From: JAGVYF01 sp041650315
GTDB taxonomy: Archaea > Nanobdellota > Nanobdellia > Woesearchaeales > JAGVYF01
Length of the DNA: 64,000 nt
Direction: 5' to 3'
Assembly (NCBI GenBank): GCA_041650315.1
Contig: JBAZLJ010000001.1
Location: 1-64,000, forward strand
Positions 47,900 through 56,589 of the stretch are shown here, piece by piece. Each line of letters starts with the position of its first letter. The stretch's first letter is position 1. Position numbers and translations under genes: made by a program. The notes below the pieces were generated by a model, which searched no databases, had not been told where the DNA came from, and was given only the letters and a program-made list of their open reading frames with translations.

Positions 47900-48364
47900 A
47901 TGATACAATTATATCTGATACTTGCGCTTGCTTCTTTCCTAGGATTTATTTTCGGTATAATCTTAGCGAAGATTGCGCCCGAAGAATTGGATGATAATGC
48001 ACCATGGTCTATTCGGATCCAGGATTTTTTATTTTTGGTCATGGTGGTATTGCTCGGTTATTATAATCTAGAAAATTATGCGGCGATTGTGCTTTTAGTT
48101 ATGTTGCCATTATATTGGCTCAAAGACCAGAATTCTAAACTATTGGAGTATGCAATGCTTGGCGTGTTGTTTGGAATCGCATACTTTACTCAAGCATTCA
48201 ATATTTTCGTCACTTTATTATTTGTATATACTATCGCTTCAGGAAATCTTATGGCGCAGAGGCTGCATAAAATTTCTTTCAAAAGAATGTTTAAAGAAGT
48301 ATCAATAAGGCTTATCTTTTTTTTAATCGGCGCTCTTCTACCATTTTACCTCACGTATTTTTAG
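47900..48364 (+). CDS. Integral membrane protein, unknown
   Basis: 154 aa from ATG 47900; a TTG one codon earlier is the alternative. A TATA box at about 47870-47880 gives a leaderless start. Five hydrophobic segments cover most of the protein, with a short acidic loop APEELDDNAPW after the first and a basic loop QRLHKISFKRMFK before the last. No family is recognised. It overlaps the convergent carS gene by 27 nt. Confidence 0.7.
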   Translation: MIQLYLILALASFLGFIFGIILAKIAPEELDDNAPWSIRIQDFLFLVMVVLLGYYNLENYAAIVLLVMLPLYWLKDQNSKLLEYAMLGVLFGIAYFTQAFNIFVTLLFVYTIASGNLMAQRLHKISFKRMFKEVSIRLIFFLIGALLPFYLTYF

Positions 48365-48862
48365 ATAGAATCCGATATGGTTCGCAATTATTTTAATTAT
48401 TAAAGTCAATGCTATGATAAGGCCTACTTGAGCCAATGAGTAATCCATAATCCAGCTAGTGAAAAGCATAGCACCAATCACTGCATCCAGTTGATCTGCA
48501 AGATACATAGGAGTTCCAGCTGGAATGTTCATTCTTCTTTTGAAGAAAGATTTAACTAAATCTCCGAAAATTGCGCCTGATGATAACAGAAAACCAAATA
48601 ATAAATTATATTCGCTGTAAATTATCATGCTGTCTATATTGATAACTTGTTGAAAATAGAAAGTAATTGTGCCTACTAGAAGGCTAGCGATGATTCCGCG
48701 GATGGTTTTGTGCGGGCCGAGGATTTCTTTACCCCGTAATCTGCGCCCTTTATCCAATGGTTTGTCTAATGATAGCAATTTATTTTTGAAGAATACCGGC
48801 GCCATGTCTGCAAAGTACACTGGCAGCAGAAAATAAAGCAATTTCAAAATTGAGATTAGCAT
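48338..48862 (-). CDS. carS: CDP-archaeol synthase
   Basis: 174 aa integral membrane enzyme transferring CTP-derived CMP to digeranylgeranylglyceryl phosphate in archaeal ether-lipid synthesis. Family motifs are LRGKEILGPHKTIRG (about 43-57), SGAIFGDLVKSFFKRR and PMYLADQLDAVIGAM. Five hydrophobic segments are visible. It is convergent with the membrane protein gene at 47900. Confidence 0.93.
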   Translation of the reverse strand: MLISILKLLYFLLPVYFADMAPVFFKNKLLSLDKPLDKGRRLRGKEILGPHKTIRGIIASLLVGTITFYFQQVINIDSMIIYSEYNLLFGFLLSSGAIFGDLVKSFFKRRMNIPAGTPMYLADQLDAVIGAMLFTSWIMDYSLAQVGLIIALTLIIKIIANHIGFYLKIREVKW

Positions 48863-48941
48863 AGTCTAAGACAATGTGTCCATCTTTAATAAATTTTGCC
48901 AAAAATCGGCGGTATGAAGTTATGTACTTATTTACGAAACG

Positions 48942-48949
48942 TTTATAAA
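48942..48949 (+). promoter_or_regulatory. TATA box of tRNA-Asn
   Basis: tttataaa lies 27 bp upstream of the mature tRNA-Asn 5' end at 48976, the expected archaeal spacing for initiation close to the tRNA start. Confidence 0.6.
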
Positions 48950-48975
48950 GCTAATTTAGATTTCATAACGCAAAT

Positions 48976-49047
48976 GTCCCAGTAGCTTAGCGGTGGAGCG
49001 TGTGGCTGTTAACCACAAGGTCGTCAGTTCGAATCTGGCCTGGGACG
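48976..49047 (+). tRNA. tRNA-Asn(GUU)
   Basis: Acceptor GUCCCAG/CUGGGAC with G73, D arm GCU/AGC, anticodon arm UGUGG-CUGUUAA-CCACA (GUU), and T arm GUCAG-UUCGAAU-CUGGC. No intron and no encoded CCA. tRNA-Ile follows after 18 nt and may share the transcript. Confidence 0.95.
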
Positions 49048-49065
49048 CTCGTTTTACTACGATAT

Positions 49066-49180
49066 GGACCCGTAGCTTAGCCTGGTGGAGCACACGACTG
49101 ATAATCGTGCGGTCCGGAGTTCAAACATGCTCGCTGAGAGCTCGCAGCTTTCAACAGCTTTGAAAGTCTCCGCGGGTCCA
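49066..49180 (+). tRNA. tRNA-Ile(GAU) with T-loop intron
   Basis: Acceptor GGACCCG pairs with CGGGUCC (49173-49179), with A73. The anticodon arm is CACGA-CUGAUAA-UCGUG (GAU). The T stem CGGAG/CUCCG is interrupted in the loop: UUCAAA is at 49120-49125 and the last loop base U at 49167. Removing 49126-49166 gives a normal 74-nt tRNA. No CCA is encoded. Confidence 0.93.
49126..49166 (+). other. tRNA-Ile intron (position 59/60, 41 nt)
   Basis: Central helix UUCA (49120-49123) pairs with UGAA (49161-49164). The three-base bulges are AA|C and AG|U, and the outer helix is the perfect T stem. This is full canonical bulge-helix-bulge geometry at a non-canonical position. Confidence 0.85.
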
Positions 49181-49237
49181 TTCCTTTTCTTAATTTGTTC
49201 ATAACTTTTATATATTGCAGAATCGAATATCTTAATC

Positions 49238-51163
49238 ATGGCAGTTTACGATACTGGGTATTTCCATACCTTGGACAGGGAATATGAATTATTCAATAAT
49301 TTCAGCGGCGGGAAGAAGAGTGACAAGCAGCTTGCTGAGCCTTTACTAAGAGTGGATCAGATAGGAACGAGCGTTGCTGAAGGCAGAGAAGGTGGAGGCA
49401 GATTCAGGCAGACAGTCCTTGCTGCTATGAGCAAAGGTGTACGCGAAATTGAACTTTCTATGAGTCCAAGCAATGTGCAGTCTGGCCCATCAAGTTATTC
49501 TGAGCAAGAGAAGGAAGAGTTGCGTGAAATGGCTAGGCTCAATAGAGTGAGATTCACAAGCACGCATGTTTCGCCAACTTCTGTAGGTAATCTTTCCGGT
49601 CTTGGTCAACGTGGTTTTTCTGAGGAAGAAAGGCAGAGGCAGTTGAACGAGATAAAGCAAGCGATACATTTCGCAGCAGAAACTGCATTAGGCGGAGCTG
49701 TTGTAGTTCATACTGGCGAGTTTCCAAGAGATTTCTCTAAATATGAAAGTCAAGGATTTATGGAGTTCGCAGGCGATGGCGGTAAAAAAGAAAGAATACA
49801 TCACTTTGTAGATAAAAGGACTGGCGAGATAATTCATACTGTAAAAGAAGACGCTGTCAATTATGAATTTGAATATCTCGGCAAGGATGGCAAATCTGTA
49901 AAAGATCCTAAGCAAGCACAAGTTGATAATTTTGATCACCCTATACTTTTCCGCGATGATAAAGGCAATTATAAGGCCTATGAACGGAATTGGGACGACT
50001 ATAAATCCGCGGCCAAGGAATTGGAGAAAGAAGGTAAGAAAGTATTGGCTGAAGAATTGTTCTTCAAAGATACAATGAGGACTGCAAAGGAGAAGGCAGA
50101 GAGCCAAGCTAAAGATTTCGGAGCGAGATATGAAGAAGAGAAAATACATCAATCGAAGATTCTTAGAGATTATGATAATCTTTTGAAGATCCGTGATTTG
50201 AGTCCTGATAAAATGAAAGCCGAGGCTGAAGATAGAATACAAGAGGTTGTTGGGGAATCTAACATCACCAATGAACAAGCAGTCAAAAGGCTTGAATCCT
50301 TAAAAGAGAATGTGCAAAAGAAGATGGATTCATTGTATGAAGCGATGGTATCAACGAATAGAAAAGTAAAGGAATTAGAACGCGTTCAAGAAATGACTGT
50401 ACCAATTAGTAGGTATGCGACTGTGAAGAGCGCAGAATCATTGGCATTATTAGGTATAGAAGCGATGAAAGAAACAGAATGGGCTAAAAAGAAGTTTGAA
50501 GGCAAAGAGAGAGTGCAAGAAATCTTTATCGCGCCTGAAAATATATTCCCTGAGATGGGTTATGGAAGCCATCCTGAAGAGTTAGCGCAGATGGTTATTG
50601 ATTCTAGAAAAGAGATGACTAGGATACTTAAATCTCAAGGAGTTGATGGTAAAGAAGCCGAGAAACAAGCTGAATCGCATATCAAGGCAACTTTGGATAC
50701 CGAACACGTAGGGATGTGGAAAAGGTTCTTTCAGAGAAAGCCCGGTGATAGTATTGAGGAATATGATAAAAAATTCAATTCTTGGTATGTTGATCAGATT
50801 GAGAAATTAGCTGAGAAAAAAGTATTGGGTCATATTCATCTTGCAGACGGGTTTGGTATGGGGCATGCAAATCTTCCGCCAGGGTCAGGTATATTGCCTA
50901 TCAAAGATGCTGTGCAGAAACTTAAAGAGAAAGGGTTCGGCGGCACATTTGAATCTGAAGGGTATGGCGATCCTTTAAAACAGGAAACTGGCGCTTGGAC
51001 TTATTTCGGCAGTCCTATTTATGCGATGGGCGGCAAAAATCAGCAATACTTCAATAAGATACATGAAAAATATTCAATGGTGCCAACTCCTTATAGAGAA
51101 GTGACTCCACCATATTATCCATCCGAGGATTGGAAAGTTTGGAGCGAAATACCTCTTGATTAA
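49238..51163 (+). CDS. AP-endonuclease/xylose-isomerase-like TIM-barrel protein with coiled-coil insertion
   Basis: 641 aa. N- and C-terminal parts carry metal-ligand candidates of the endonuclease IV/sugar isomerase TIM barrel: His110 (STHVSP), His158 and Glu161 (VVVHTGEF), Glu near 433 (IAPENIFPEMG), Asp/His near 488 (LDTEHVGMW), HIHLADG near 531 and Glu near 572 (FESEG). Between about 165 and 430 is an insertion rich in Lys and Glu, largely coiled coil. Ordinary barrels of this family are about 280 aa. Substrate is unknown; DNA repair or sugar chemistry is possible. It follows tRNA-Ile with its own TATA box (acttttatata, about 49204). Confidence 0.75.
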   Translation: MAVYDTGYFHTLDREYELFNNFSGGKKSDKQLAEPLLRVDQIGTSVAEGREGGGRFRQTVLAAMSKGVREIELSMSPSNVQSGPSSYSEQEKEELREMARLNRVRFTSTHVSPTSVGNLSGLGQRGFSEEERQRQLNEIKQAIHFAAETALGGAVVVHTGEFPRDFSKYESQGFMEFAGDGGKKERIHHFVDKRTGEIIHTVKEDAVNYEFEYLGKDGKSVKDPKQAQVDNFDHPILFRDDKGNYKAYERNWDDYKSAAKELEKEGKKVLAEELFFKDTMRTAKEKAESQAKDFGARYEEEKIHQSKILRDYDNLLKIRDLSPDKMKAEAEDRIQEVVGESNITNEQAVKRLESLKENVQKKMDSLYEAMVSTNRKVKELERVQEMTVPISRYATVKSAESLALLGIEAMKETEWAKKKFEGKERVQEIFIAPENIFPEMGYGSHPEELAQMVIDSRKEMTRILKSQGVDGKEAEKQAESHIKATLDTEHVGMWKRFFQRKPGDSIEEYDKKFNSWYVDQIEKLAEKKVLGHIHLADGFGMGHANLPPGSGILPIKDAVQKLKEKGFGGTFESEGYGDPLKQETGAWTYFGSPIYAMGGKNQQYFNKIHEKYSMVPTPYREVTPPYYPSEDWKVWSEIPLD

Positions 51164-51261
51164 ACATTTGATTAAGCATTAGTCAGATATAGGTTTGACC
51201 ACAATAAACAATATAAACGGCGATTCTTTCTTTTTGATGGGGGTATCATGGGTAATTAATC

Positions 51262-51858
51262 ATGGACAATAACGAGATACAGGAATATATAGGAAAAGGC
51301 TATCTTCATGCACGTGTGATTATCGAGATAATCGGCACGCCAAAAGAGCATGTAGAAAAGACTTTACACGATTATGTTGACGCCATCTGTAAAAGCGATT
51401 CTATTAAAGTCATCGAGAAAGAATTCGCATCAGCTGAGAAACAAGAGCAGGAGATGTGGAGCACTTTTGTAGAACTTGAATTCATGATAAAAGGGGTTTC
51501 TAAGTTAATTGGTTTCTGCTTTGATTATATGCCTGCATCAATCGAGATACTAGGACCAGAACATATTGTCTTTAGCCATAGACTCACTACCGAAATAGTC
51601 AATGATTTACAGGCAAAATTGCATAAGATGGATGCAATATTGAAGAATATCGATATGGAAAATAAATTCCTTAAGAAGAATATGCATTATACTGTATTGA
51701 ATCTTATAGCTGTCGCATTGCATGGCAGGAAGCTTTCTGATGAAGAATTATCTAAAATAACAGGTATTCCACCAGAAGGTTTAAATCCTTTCTTAGATAT
51801 ATTAATAAATGAGAAAAAGATAAAAAAGGAAGATGCTAAGTATAGCTTAGCATTGTAA
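51262..51858 (+). CDS. Conserved-type helical protein with C-terminal winged helix, unknown
   Basis: 198 aa. The first 110 residues alternate helices and strands (YLHARVIIEIIGTPKEHVEKTL, FVELEFMIKG) in a pattern like small regulatory alpha/beta domains. The last 60 (IAVALHGRKLSDEELSKITG, LINEKKIKKEDAKYSL) look like a winged helix. No named family is recognised. It lies 35 nt upstream of scpB and may be co-transcribed. A three-codon ORF (ATGGGTAATTAA) after GGGGGTATC lies just before the start. Confidence 0.65.
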   Translation: MDNNEIQEYIGKGYLHARVIIEIIGTPKEHVEKTLHDYVDAICKSDSIKVIEKEFASAEKQEQEMWSTFVELEFMIKGVSKLIGFCFDYMPASIEILGPEHIVFSHRLTTEIVNDLQAKLHKMDAILKNIDMENKFLKKNMHYTVLNLIAVALHGRKLSDEELSKITGIPPEGLNPFLDILINEKKIKKEDAKYSLAL

Positions 51859-51893
51859 TCATTTAATCATCATTTAGTAATATTTGATCAAAA

Positions 51894-52574
51894 ATGGAAC
51901 AGACTCTTAAGAAAAAAGTTGAAGCAATCATGTTTACAGTAGGCAGAAGAGTGTCTATTGATGAAATTAAGAAGCTATCTGGAGTTGAAGATGGCGAACT
52001 ATTGAAAAGCGTGCTCAACGAAATAAAAGAAGTTTATGAAAAAAGCGATTCTTCTCTTAGATTAATTGAAGACTATGATTATTGGAAGATGAGCGTGAAA
52101 GAAGAATACGGCGACGTCGTCAATAGCATCGTTACTGAAACTGAGCTTTCTAAGAGCCTAATGGAGACATTAGCAGTCATTGCTTGGCAGCATCCGACAT
52201 TGCAGGCAGATGTGGCAAGAATTAGAACCAATAAAGCTTACGAAGACTTAGGGCAGCTTGAGGAAATGGGTTTCATCACTCGTAGCAAGCATGGAAGGAC
52301 TCGTAAAATCAATTTGACCGATAAATTTTTCCAGTATTTTGATTTGCCAGAACATAAGCAGCAGAAGCAAGTTTTGAAGCAATTGCTGCCAGATGAGCTT
52401 AAGGATAAGGTACAGAATACTGAAGATCAAATCACGGCTGGCGAGAATGCGATAGAACAAGAAAAAATCAAAAAAGAGTTTGAAAAGCAGAAACAAGAAA
52501 CACTTAAGACAATGACTGATTCTGAGAAAGAGATACATCAAGCGGTTGAGGCTGTAAAAGAGCCTGAAAAATAG
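51894..52574 (+). CDS. scpB: Chromosome segregation protein ScpB
   Basis: 226 aa. Two winged-helix domains with the ScpB pattern are present: VEAIMFTVGRRVSIDEIKKL at the start, and ETLAVIAWQHPTLQADVARIR followed by LEEMGFITRSKHGRTRKINLT. ScpB binds ScpA in the SMC complex that organises chromosomes. The C-terminal 60 residues are charged coiled coil beyond the core. It lies just before gyrA, another chromosome-topology gene. scpA and smc are not in the window. Confidence 0.85.
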   Translation: MEQTLKKKVEAIMFTVGRRVSIDEIKKLSGVEDGELLKSVLNEIKEVYEKSDSSLRLIEDYDYWKMSVKEEYGDVVNSIVTETELSKSLMETLAVIAWQHPTLQADVARIRTNKAYEDLGQLEEMGFITRSKHGRTRKINLTDKFFQYFDLPEHKQQKQVLKQLLPDELKDKVQNTEDQITAGENAIEQEKIKKEFEKQKQETLKTMTDSEKEIHQAVEAVKEPEK

Positions 52575-52715
52575 CTTTTCTAGAACCTATTTTTGCGGGT
52601 TGTCAGTATTCAAAAACGAGGGTTATAAGCCCTAAAAGGCTCGAATTTGGCACCCAAAGGTTTATAAATCTCAACTCTTTCTAAATGCAAGTCGAGGGGT
52701 AATTTTCTGACTGAA

Positions 52716-55271
52716 ATGAGCGAAGAAATTAGCCATAAAAAGCAAGAAGAAAACAAGGGAAATATTGCTGAAAATAAGCACGAATTCTCAGGTCATGTAG
52801 TTCCAAGGCTAATCGAGCAAGAGATGAAAAAATCATATCTTGATTATGCTATGTCAGTTATTGTAAGCAGAGCGCTCCCTGATGTTAGGGATGGTCTGAA
52901 ACCAGTTCACAGGAGAGTTCTTTTTGCAATGCATGAAATGGGCATGACTCATAACAAACCCTATAAAAAATCTGCAAGGATTGTTGGAGAGTGCCTCGGT
53001 AAGTATCATCCGCACGGAGATACTGCAGTCTATGACACAATGGTCAGACTTGCTCAGTCATGGTCGTTAAGATATCCTCTTGTTGACGGACAAGGCAATT
53101 TCGGTTCTGTCGACGGCGATAGTCCTGCAGCTATGAGGTATACTGAAGCAAGACTCAAACTTATCGCTGAAGAGATGCTCAATGATCTCAAGAAAGAGAC
53201 TGTCGATTTCCAACCTAACTTTGATGGTTCATTGGAAGAGCCAACAGTATTGCCTGCAAAACTTCCTAATCTTTTAATTAACGGCACTTCGGGTATCGCT
53301 GTCGGAATGGCGACGAATATGGCGCCGCATAATCTTGTCGAAGTAGTTGACGGCATTGTGCACGTAATTGATAATCCTGAATCTACAATCTACGATTTGA
53401 TGGGGCATATCAAAGGGCCCGATTTCCCGACTGGTGGTCAAGTAATCGGAGTTAATGGTATCAAACAAGCATATCTGACTGGAAAAGGCAAAGTGCTAAT
53501 CCGCGCAAGATCGCATATAGAAGAGAAAAAAGGTAAAACACATATCATTGTCACAGAACTTCCTTATCAAGTCAATAAAAGCAATCTTCTCGAAGAGATG
53601 GCGAATATGGTCCGTGATAAAATCGTCACTGGAATTTCCGATCTAAAGGATGAATCTGATAGAGACGGAATGCGCATGGTCATCACTCTTAAGAAAGATG
53701 CAAGTCCTGATGTTGTTCTTAATCAATTGTACAAACATAGTAGGCTGCAAGTGACTTTCGGCATTAACGCTCTTGCTCTTGTTGGACAGGAACCTAGAAC
53801 ATTGAATCTTCTTGAGTTGGTTTATCACTTTATTGACCATAGAGCTGAAGTTGTCAAAAGAAGGACGATGTTCGATCTGAAAAAAGCAGAAGAACGCAAG
53901 CATATTTTGGAAGGTCTTGTAATCGCTTTAGATAATATTGATGCAGTAATCGAATTGATCAAGGCTGCTAAATCAACTGATGATGCCAAATTCGGTCTGT
54001 CTGCTAAATATAATCTTTCTGAGATACAGGCAACAGCTATTTTAGATATGAAATTGCAGAAGCTTACCAATATGGAGCAAGGTAAAATTAAACAAGAATT
54101 GAAGGATCTGCTTGTGCTTATTGAAGAATTGAAATCAATCCTTGCCTCAAAGCAAAAGATATTGATGATTATCAAGAACGAACTTCTTGAGATTAAACAG
54201 AAGTTCGGAGATGCGAGAAAGACTGAACTTCTTGGCGGGGATGAATTCGAAGATATTGAAACTGAAGATATGATAAAAGATGAAGATGTTGTTGTTACAG
54301 TCACGCATAACGGATATATCAAAAGACAATCTATGGATACTTATAAAACGCAGCATCGCGGCGGGAAGGGCATAATCAGCGTAGGAACAAATGAAGAAGA
54401 TTTTGTCGAGCATCTTTTCATTGCTTCAACGCATTCGTATATGCTGTTCTTCACAGATCAAGGTCAGATGCATTGGCTGAAAGTCTATAAAGTGCCGGAT
54501 GGTTCTAGAGTCGCTAAAGGCAAAGCTCTTGTCAATCTTATACAGCTTGATGAGAAAGAAAGAATCACTGCGATGATACCTATCAAAGATTTCATCGGCG
54601 AATCAAATTTAGTGATGGTCACCGAGCAGGGCGTTATTAAAAAATGCAAACTTGACCTTTTCAGCAATCCTAGGCAAGGCGGCGTTCGCGCTATCACTTT
54701 GGATGAAGGAGACGAACTCGTCAATGTTCTTCTTAGCTCTGGCGCTGACCATATTATGTTAGCTACAAGGAATGGGATGGCTGTCAAGTTCCATGAGAAA
54801 GATTCCAGAAGCATTGGTCGTACTGGCCGTGGCGTAAGGGGAATTAGATTAAGACCTAGCGATTATGTGATTGGCGCAATAATATGCAATGAAGGTGACT
54901 CAATATTAACAGTTTGCGAGAAAGGTTATGGTAAGAGGACATTGGTCTCTGAATACAGAGTCACAAGAAGGGGCGGTGTCGGTGTAACCAACATCAAATG
55001 CACTGACAAGAATGGTAAAGTAATCGCGGTTAAGGCGGTTAAGGATGATAATGAAATTATGCTCATCTCTCAAAAGGGGATCATGATAAGGATAGACGCT
55101 AAGAATATCGCGGATATCGGCAGGAGCACTCAAGGTGTAAGGTTGATGAAATTGCACGAAGGCGATAAAGTTATGGCAATAGCCAAGATTGTTTCTGGCG
55201 CTTTGGATAGCGAAAATATAGAAAATAATATGAATACAGAAGTCTCTGATAATGTAGGAAAACCTCAATGA
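52716..55271 (+). CDS. gyrA: DNA gyrase subunit A
   Basis: 851 aa type IIA topoisomerase subunit cutting and rejoining DNA; bacterial in origin. Catalytic Tyr142 lies in AAMRYTEARL, after YHPHGDTAVYDTMVRLAQ and GNFGSVDGD. The C-terminal beta-pinwheel starts near 525 with QHRGGKG, one change from the GyrA box QRRGGKG, so negative supercoiling activity is plausible. ATG 52716 lies 16 nt after GAGGGGT; a CTG at 52707, three codons upstream, has better spacing and could be the true start. A TATA box lies at about 52661. gyrB is not in the window. Confidence 0.95.
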   Translation: MSEEISHKKQEENKGNIAENKHEFSGHVVPRLIEQEMKKSYLDYAMSVIVSRALPDVRDGLKPVHRRVLFAMHEMGMTHNKPYKKSARIVGECLGKYHPHGDTAVYDTMVRLAQSWSLRYPLVDGQGNFGSVDGDSPAAMRYTEARLKLIAEEMLNDLKKETVDFQPNFDGSLEEPTVLPAKLPNLLINGTSGIAVGMATNMAPHNLVEVVDGIVHVIDNPESTIYDLMGHIKGPDFPTGGQVIGVNGIKQAYLTGKGKVLIRARSHIEEKKGKTHIIVTELPYQVNKSNLLEEMANMVRDKIVTGISDLKDESDRDGMRMVITLKKDASPDVVLNQLYKHSRLQVTFGINALALVGQEPRTLNLLELVYHFIDHRAEVVKRRTMFDLKKAEERKHILEGLVIALDNIDAVIELIKAAKSTDDAKFGLSAKYNLSEIQATAILDMKLQKLTNMEQGKIKQELKDLLVLIEELKSILASKQKILMIIKNELLEIKQKFGDARKTELLGGDEFEDIETEDMIKDEDVVVTVTHNGYIKRQSMDTYKTQHRGGKGIISVGTNEEDFVEHLFIASTHSYMLFFTDQGQMHWLKVYKVPDGSRVAKGKALVNLIQLDEKERITAMIPIKDFIGESNLVMVTEQGVIKKCKLDLFSNPRQGGVRAITLDEGDELVNVLLSSGADHIMLATRNGMAVKFHEKDSRSIGRTGRGVRGIRLRPSDYVIGAIICNEGDSILTVCEKGYGKRTLVSEYRVTRRGGVGVTNIKCTDKNGKVIAVKAVKDDNEIMLISQKGIMIRIDAKNIADIGRSTQGVRLMKLHEGDKVMAIAKIVSGALDSENIENNMNTEVSDNVGKPQ

Positions 55272-55293
55272 GTGGTTTCCGAAAAGAGGCACA

Positions 55294-56421
55294 ATGAGAG
55301 TAATTTCGATCTGCTACCCCGGCATTGAAGATATATGCGCGACTGAAATAAGAGAACTTTGTTCTGTTGATTCTGAGATGCATGAAAGCGCAGTGATATT
55401 TGATGCGCCTGAGAAAAGGATAATCAATTATTGCTATTTTGCGCAGACGCCTAGCAAGGTACTTGGTTTTCTAGGTTATTATCAGTTTGATTCACTGAAG
55501 AATTTGCTTGATTTTGTTCATAAGATAGATTTGCATGGTTGGGTTACTAAAGAAACTTCGTTTAAAGTCGTTTGCACCAGGTTAGGTGAGCATGATTTCA
55601 ATAGCGAAAAAGTAGTTCAAGGCGTTGGCGGGATTTTCTTTGAGAATTCTGGATTGAAAGTTAATCTGAAGAATCCTGATTTAATTATTTATGTTTATAT
55701 TTTCAATAATACTTGTTATATGGGAATAGATTTGACTGGGTTGGATCACGGCAAACGTGATTACAAAACGTTCTCTCCGCCTGAGACAATAAATGCGCCA
55801 ATTGGATATGCATTGCTTAGAGTCGCGAATTATGACAAACGTGATTATCTCATGAATTTCAATTGCGAGTCTGGGGCAATTGCGATAGAAGCTGCGCTTA
55901 TGGCTACAAAAAAGTCAATTAATTTCTATAAAAAAGATTTGTTCCGTTTTGATCGATTAAAGCCGTTTGAGAAAGTATACTATGAAGGGTATCTCGATGA
56001 GCTTGACAAAAATGTCAAGGATGAGAAACTCAAGATATTCTGCGTTGATCATCTTATGGCACATATCAAATATACTGAGAAGAATGCCAAGATAGCTGGC
56101 GTGAATAAATCATTGAATTTCTGCAGAATGGATACTGAATGGCTGGATACTAAATTCGAGAAGGCAAGCGTTGAGAAAGTTATTGCGCTTCTTCCAAGTG
56201 TATCAAACAGCAAAAGCGAATCTGATATTCGTGCATTGTATAAAGAAATATTCTATCAATTTGAGTATATTGTGAAAAAGGACGCTTTGCTAGTCTTTAT
56301 TGTGCGCAATAATGAGATTTTGAAGGAGATGGCTAAGGAGTATAAGTTCAAAGTAATTCATGAAAGGCGCGTTTTCCAAGGGCAGAATCCGTATTGGATA
56401 AATTCGTTTGAAAAAGAGTAA
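55294..56421 (+). CDS. THUMP-domain RNA methyltransferase-like protein with degenerate active site
   Basis: 375 aa. The THUMP-containing N-terminal half ends near GIDLTGLDHGKRDYK, and the Rossmann half starts at NAPIGYALLRVANY. This is the layout of Trm14/RlmL-type guanosine N2-methyltransferases. The usual DPxCGSGTxxIEAA reads NFNCESGAIAIEAA here, and the catalytic (N/D)(P/L)P(Y/F) motif appears replaced by LLPSVSN. It may have lost methyl transfer and kept RNA binding, or use a changed site. It follows gyrA after 22 nt. A folded RNA-like element begins 6 nt after its stop. Confidence 0.75.
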   Translation: MRVISICYPGIEDICATEIRELCSVDSEMHESAVIFDAPEKRIINYCYFAQTPSKVLGFLGYYQFDSLKNLLDFVHKIDLHGWVTKETSFKVVCTRLGEHDFNSEKVVQGVGGIFFENSGLKVNLKNPDLIIYVYIFNNTCYMGIDLTGLDHGKRDYKTFSPPETINAPIGYALLRVANYDKRDYLMNFNCESGAIAIEAALMATKKSINFYKKDLFRFDRLKPFEKVYYEGYLDELDKNVKDEKLKIFCVDHLMAHIKYTEKNAKIAGVNKSLNFCRMDTEWLDTKFEKASVEKVIALLPSVSNSKSESDIRALYKEIFYQFEYIVKKDALLVFIVRNNEILKEMAKEYKFKVIHERRVFQGQNPYWINSFEKE

Positions 56422-56426
56422 TTCTA

Positions 56427-56542
56427 ACTATCTGCAACAGGTAAATTTTCTAAATTCTCTAGCTAAGACTGACATTCCCGAGGACTGGGTACCTTGTCAG
56501 TTCTCATCTTTTGCGATAAAATTTACAATGGTTGCAGATAGT
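56427..56542 (+). ncRNA. Folded element, family copy E3
   Basis: 116 nt. P1 is 56427-56438 with 56531-56542 (12 bp perfect), P2 56441-56449 with 56518-56526, and P3 56468-56474 with 56495-56501. P1, P2 and P3 all differ from E2 by paired changes. The loop has UUCCC, GGACUGGG and ACCU. It lies between the THUMP gene and the RNase P RNA promoter. Confidence 0.6.
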
Positions 56543-56560
56543 ACTTTTTGTATAGTAACC

Positions 56561-56569
56561 TTTATAAAT
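56561..56569 (+). promoter_or_regulatory. TATA box of RNase P RNA
   Basis: tttataaat lies 25-27 bp before the predicted RNA 5' end at 56590. Confidence 0.6.
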
Positions 56570-56589
56570 AGCCACAAAAGCCTATTTCT

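Noticed and set aside
51250..51261. Three-codon ORF ATGGGTAATTAA before the gene at 51262
   Set aside because: It has a ribosome-site-like GGGGGTATC, but nothing else supports a functional leader peptide.
52716..55271. gyrA as bacterial contamination or misassembly
   Set aside because: It is flanked by genes in the same style with archaeal TATA boxes upstream, and gyrase is known in several archaeal lineages.
35196..56542. The three-copy folded elements as H/ACA guide RNAs
   Set aside because: They have no proper ANA box after the outer stem, no pocket of the right size, and no conserved K-turn. A UGAUGA/CUGA pair in copy E1 is not kept in the other copies.
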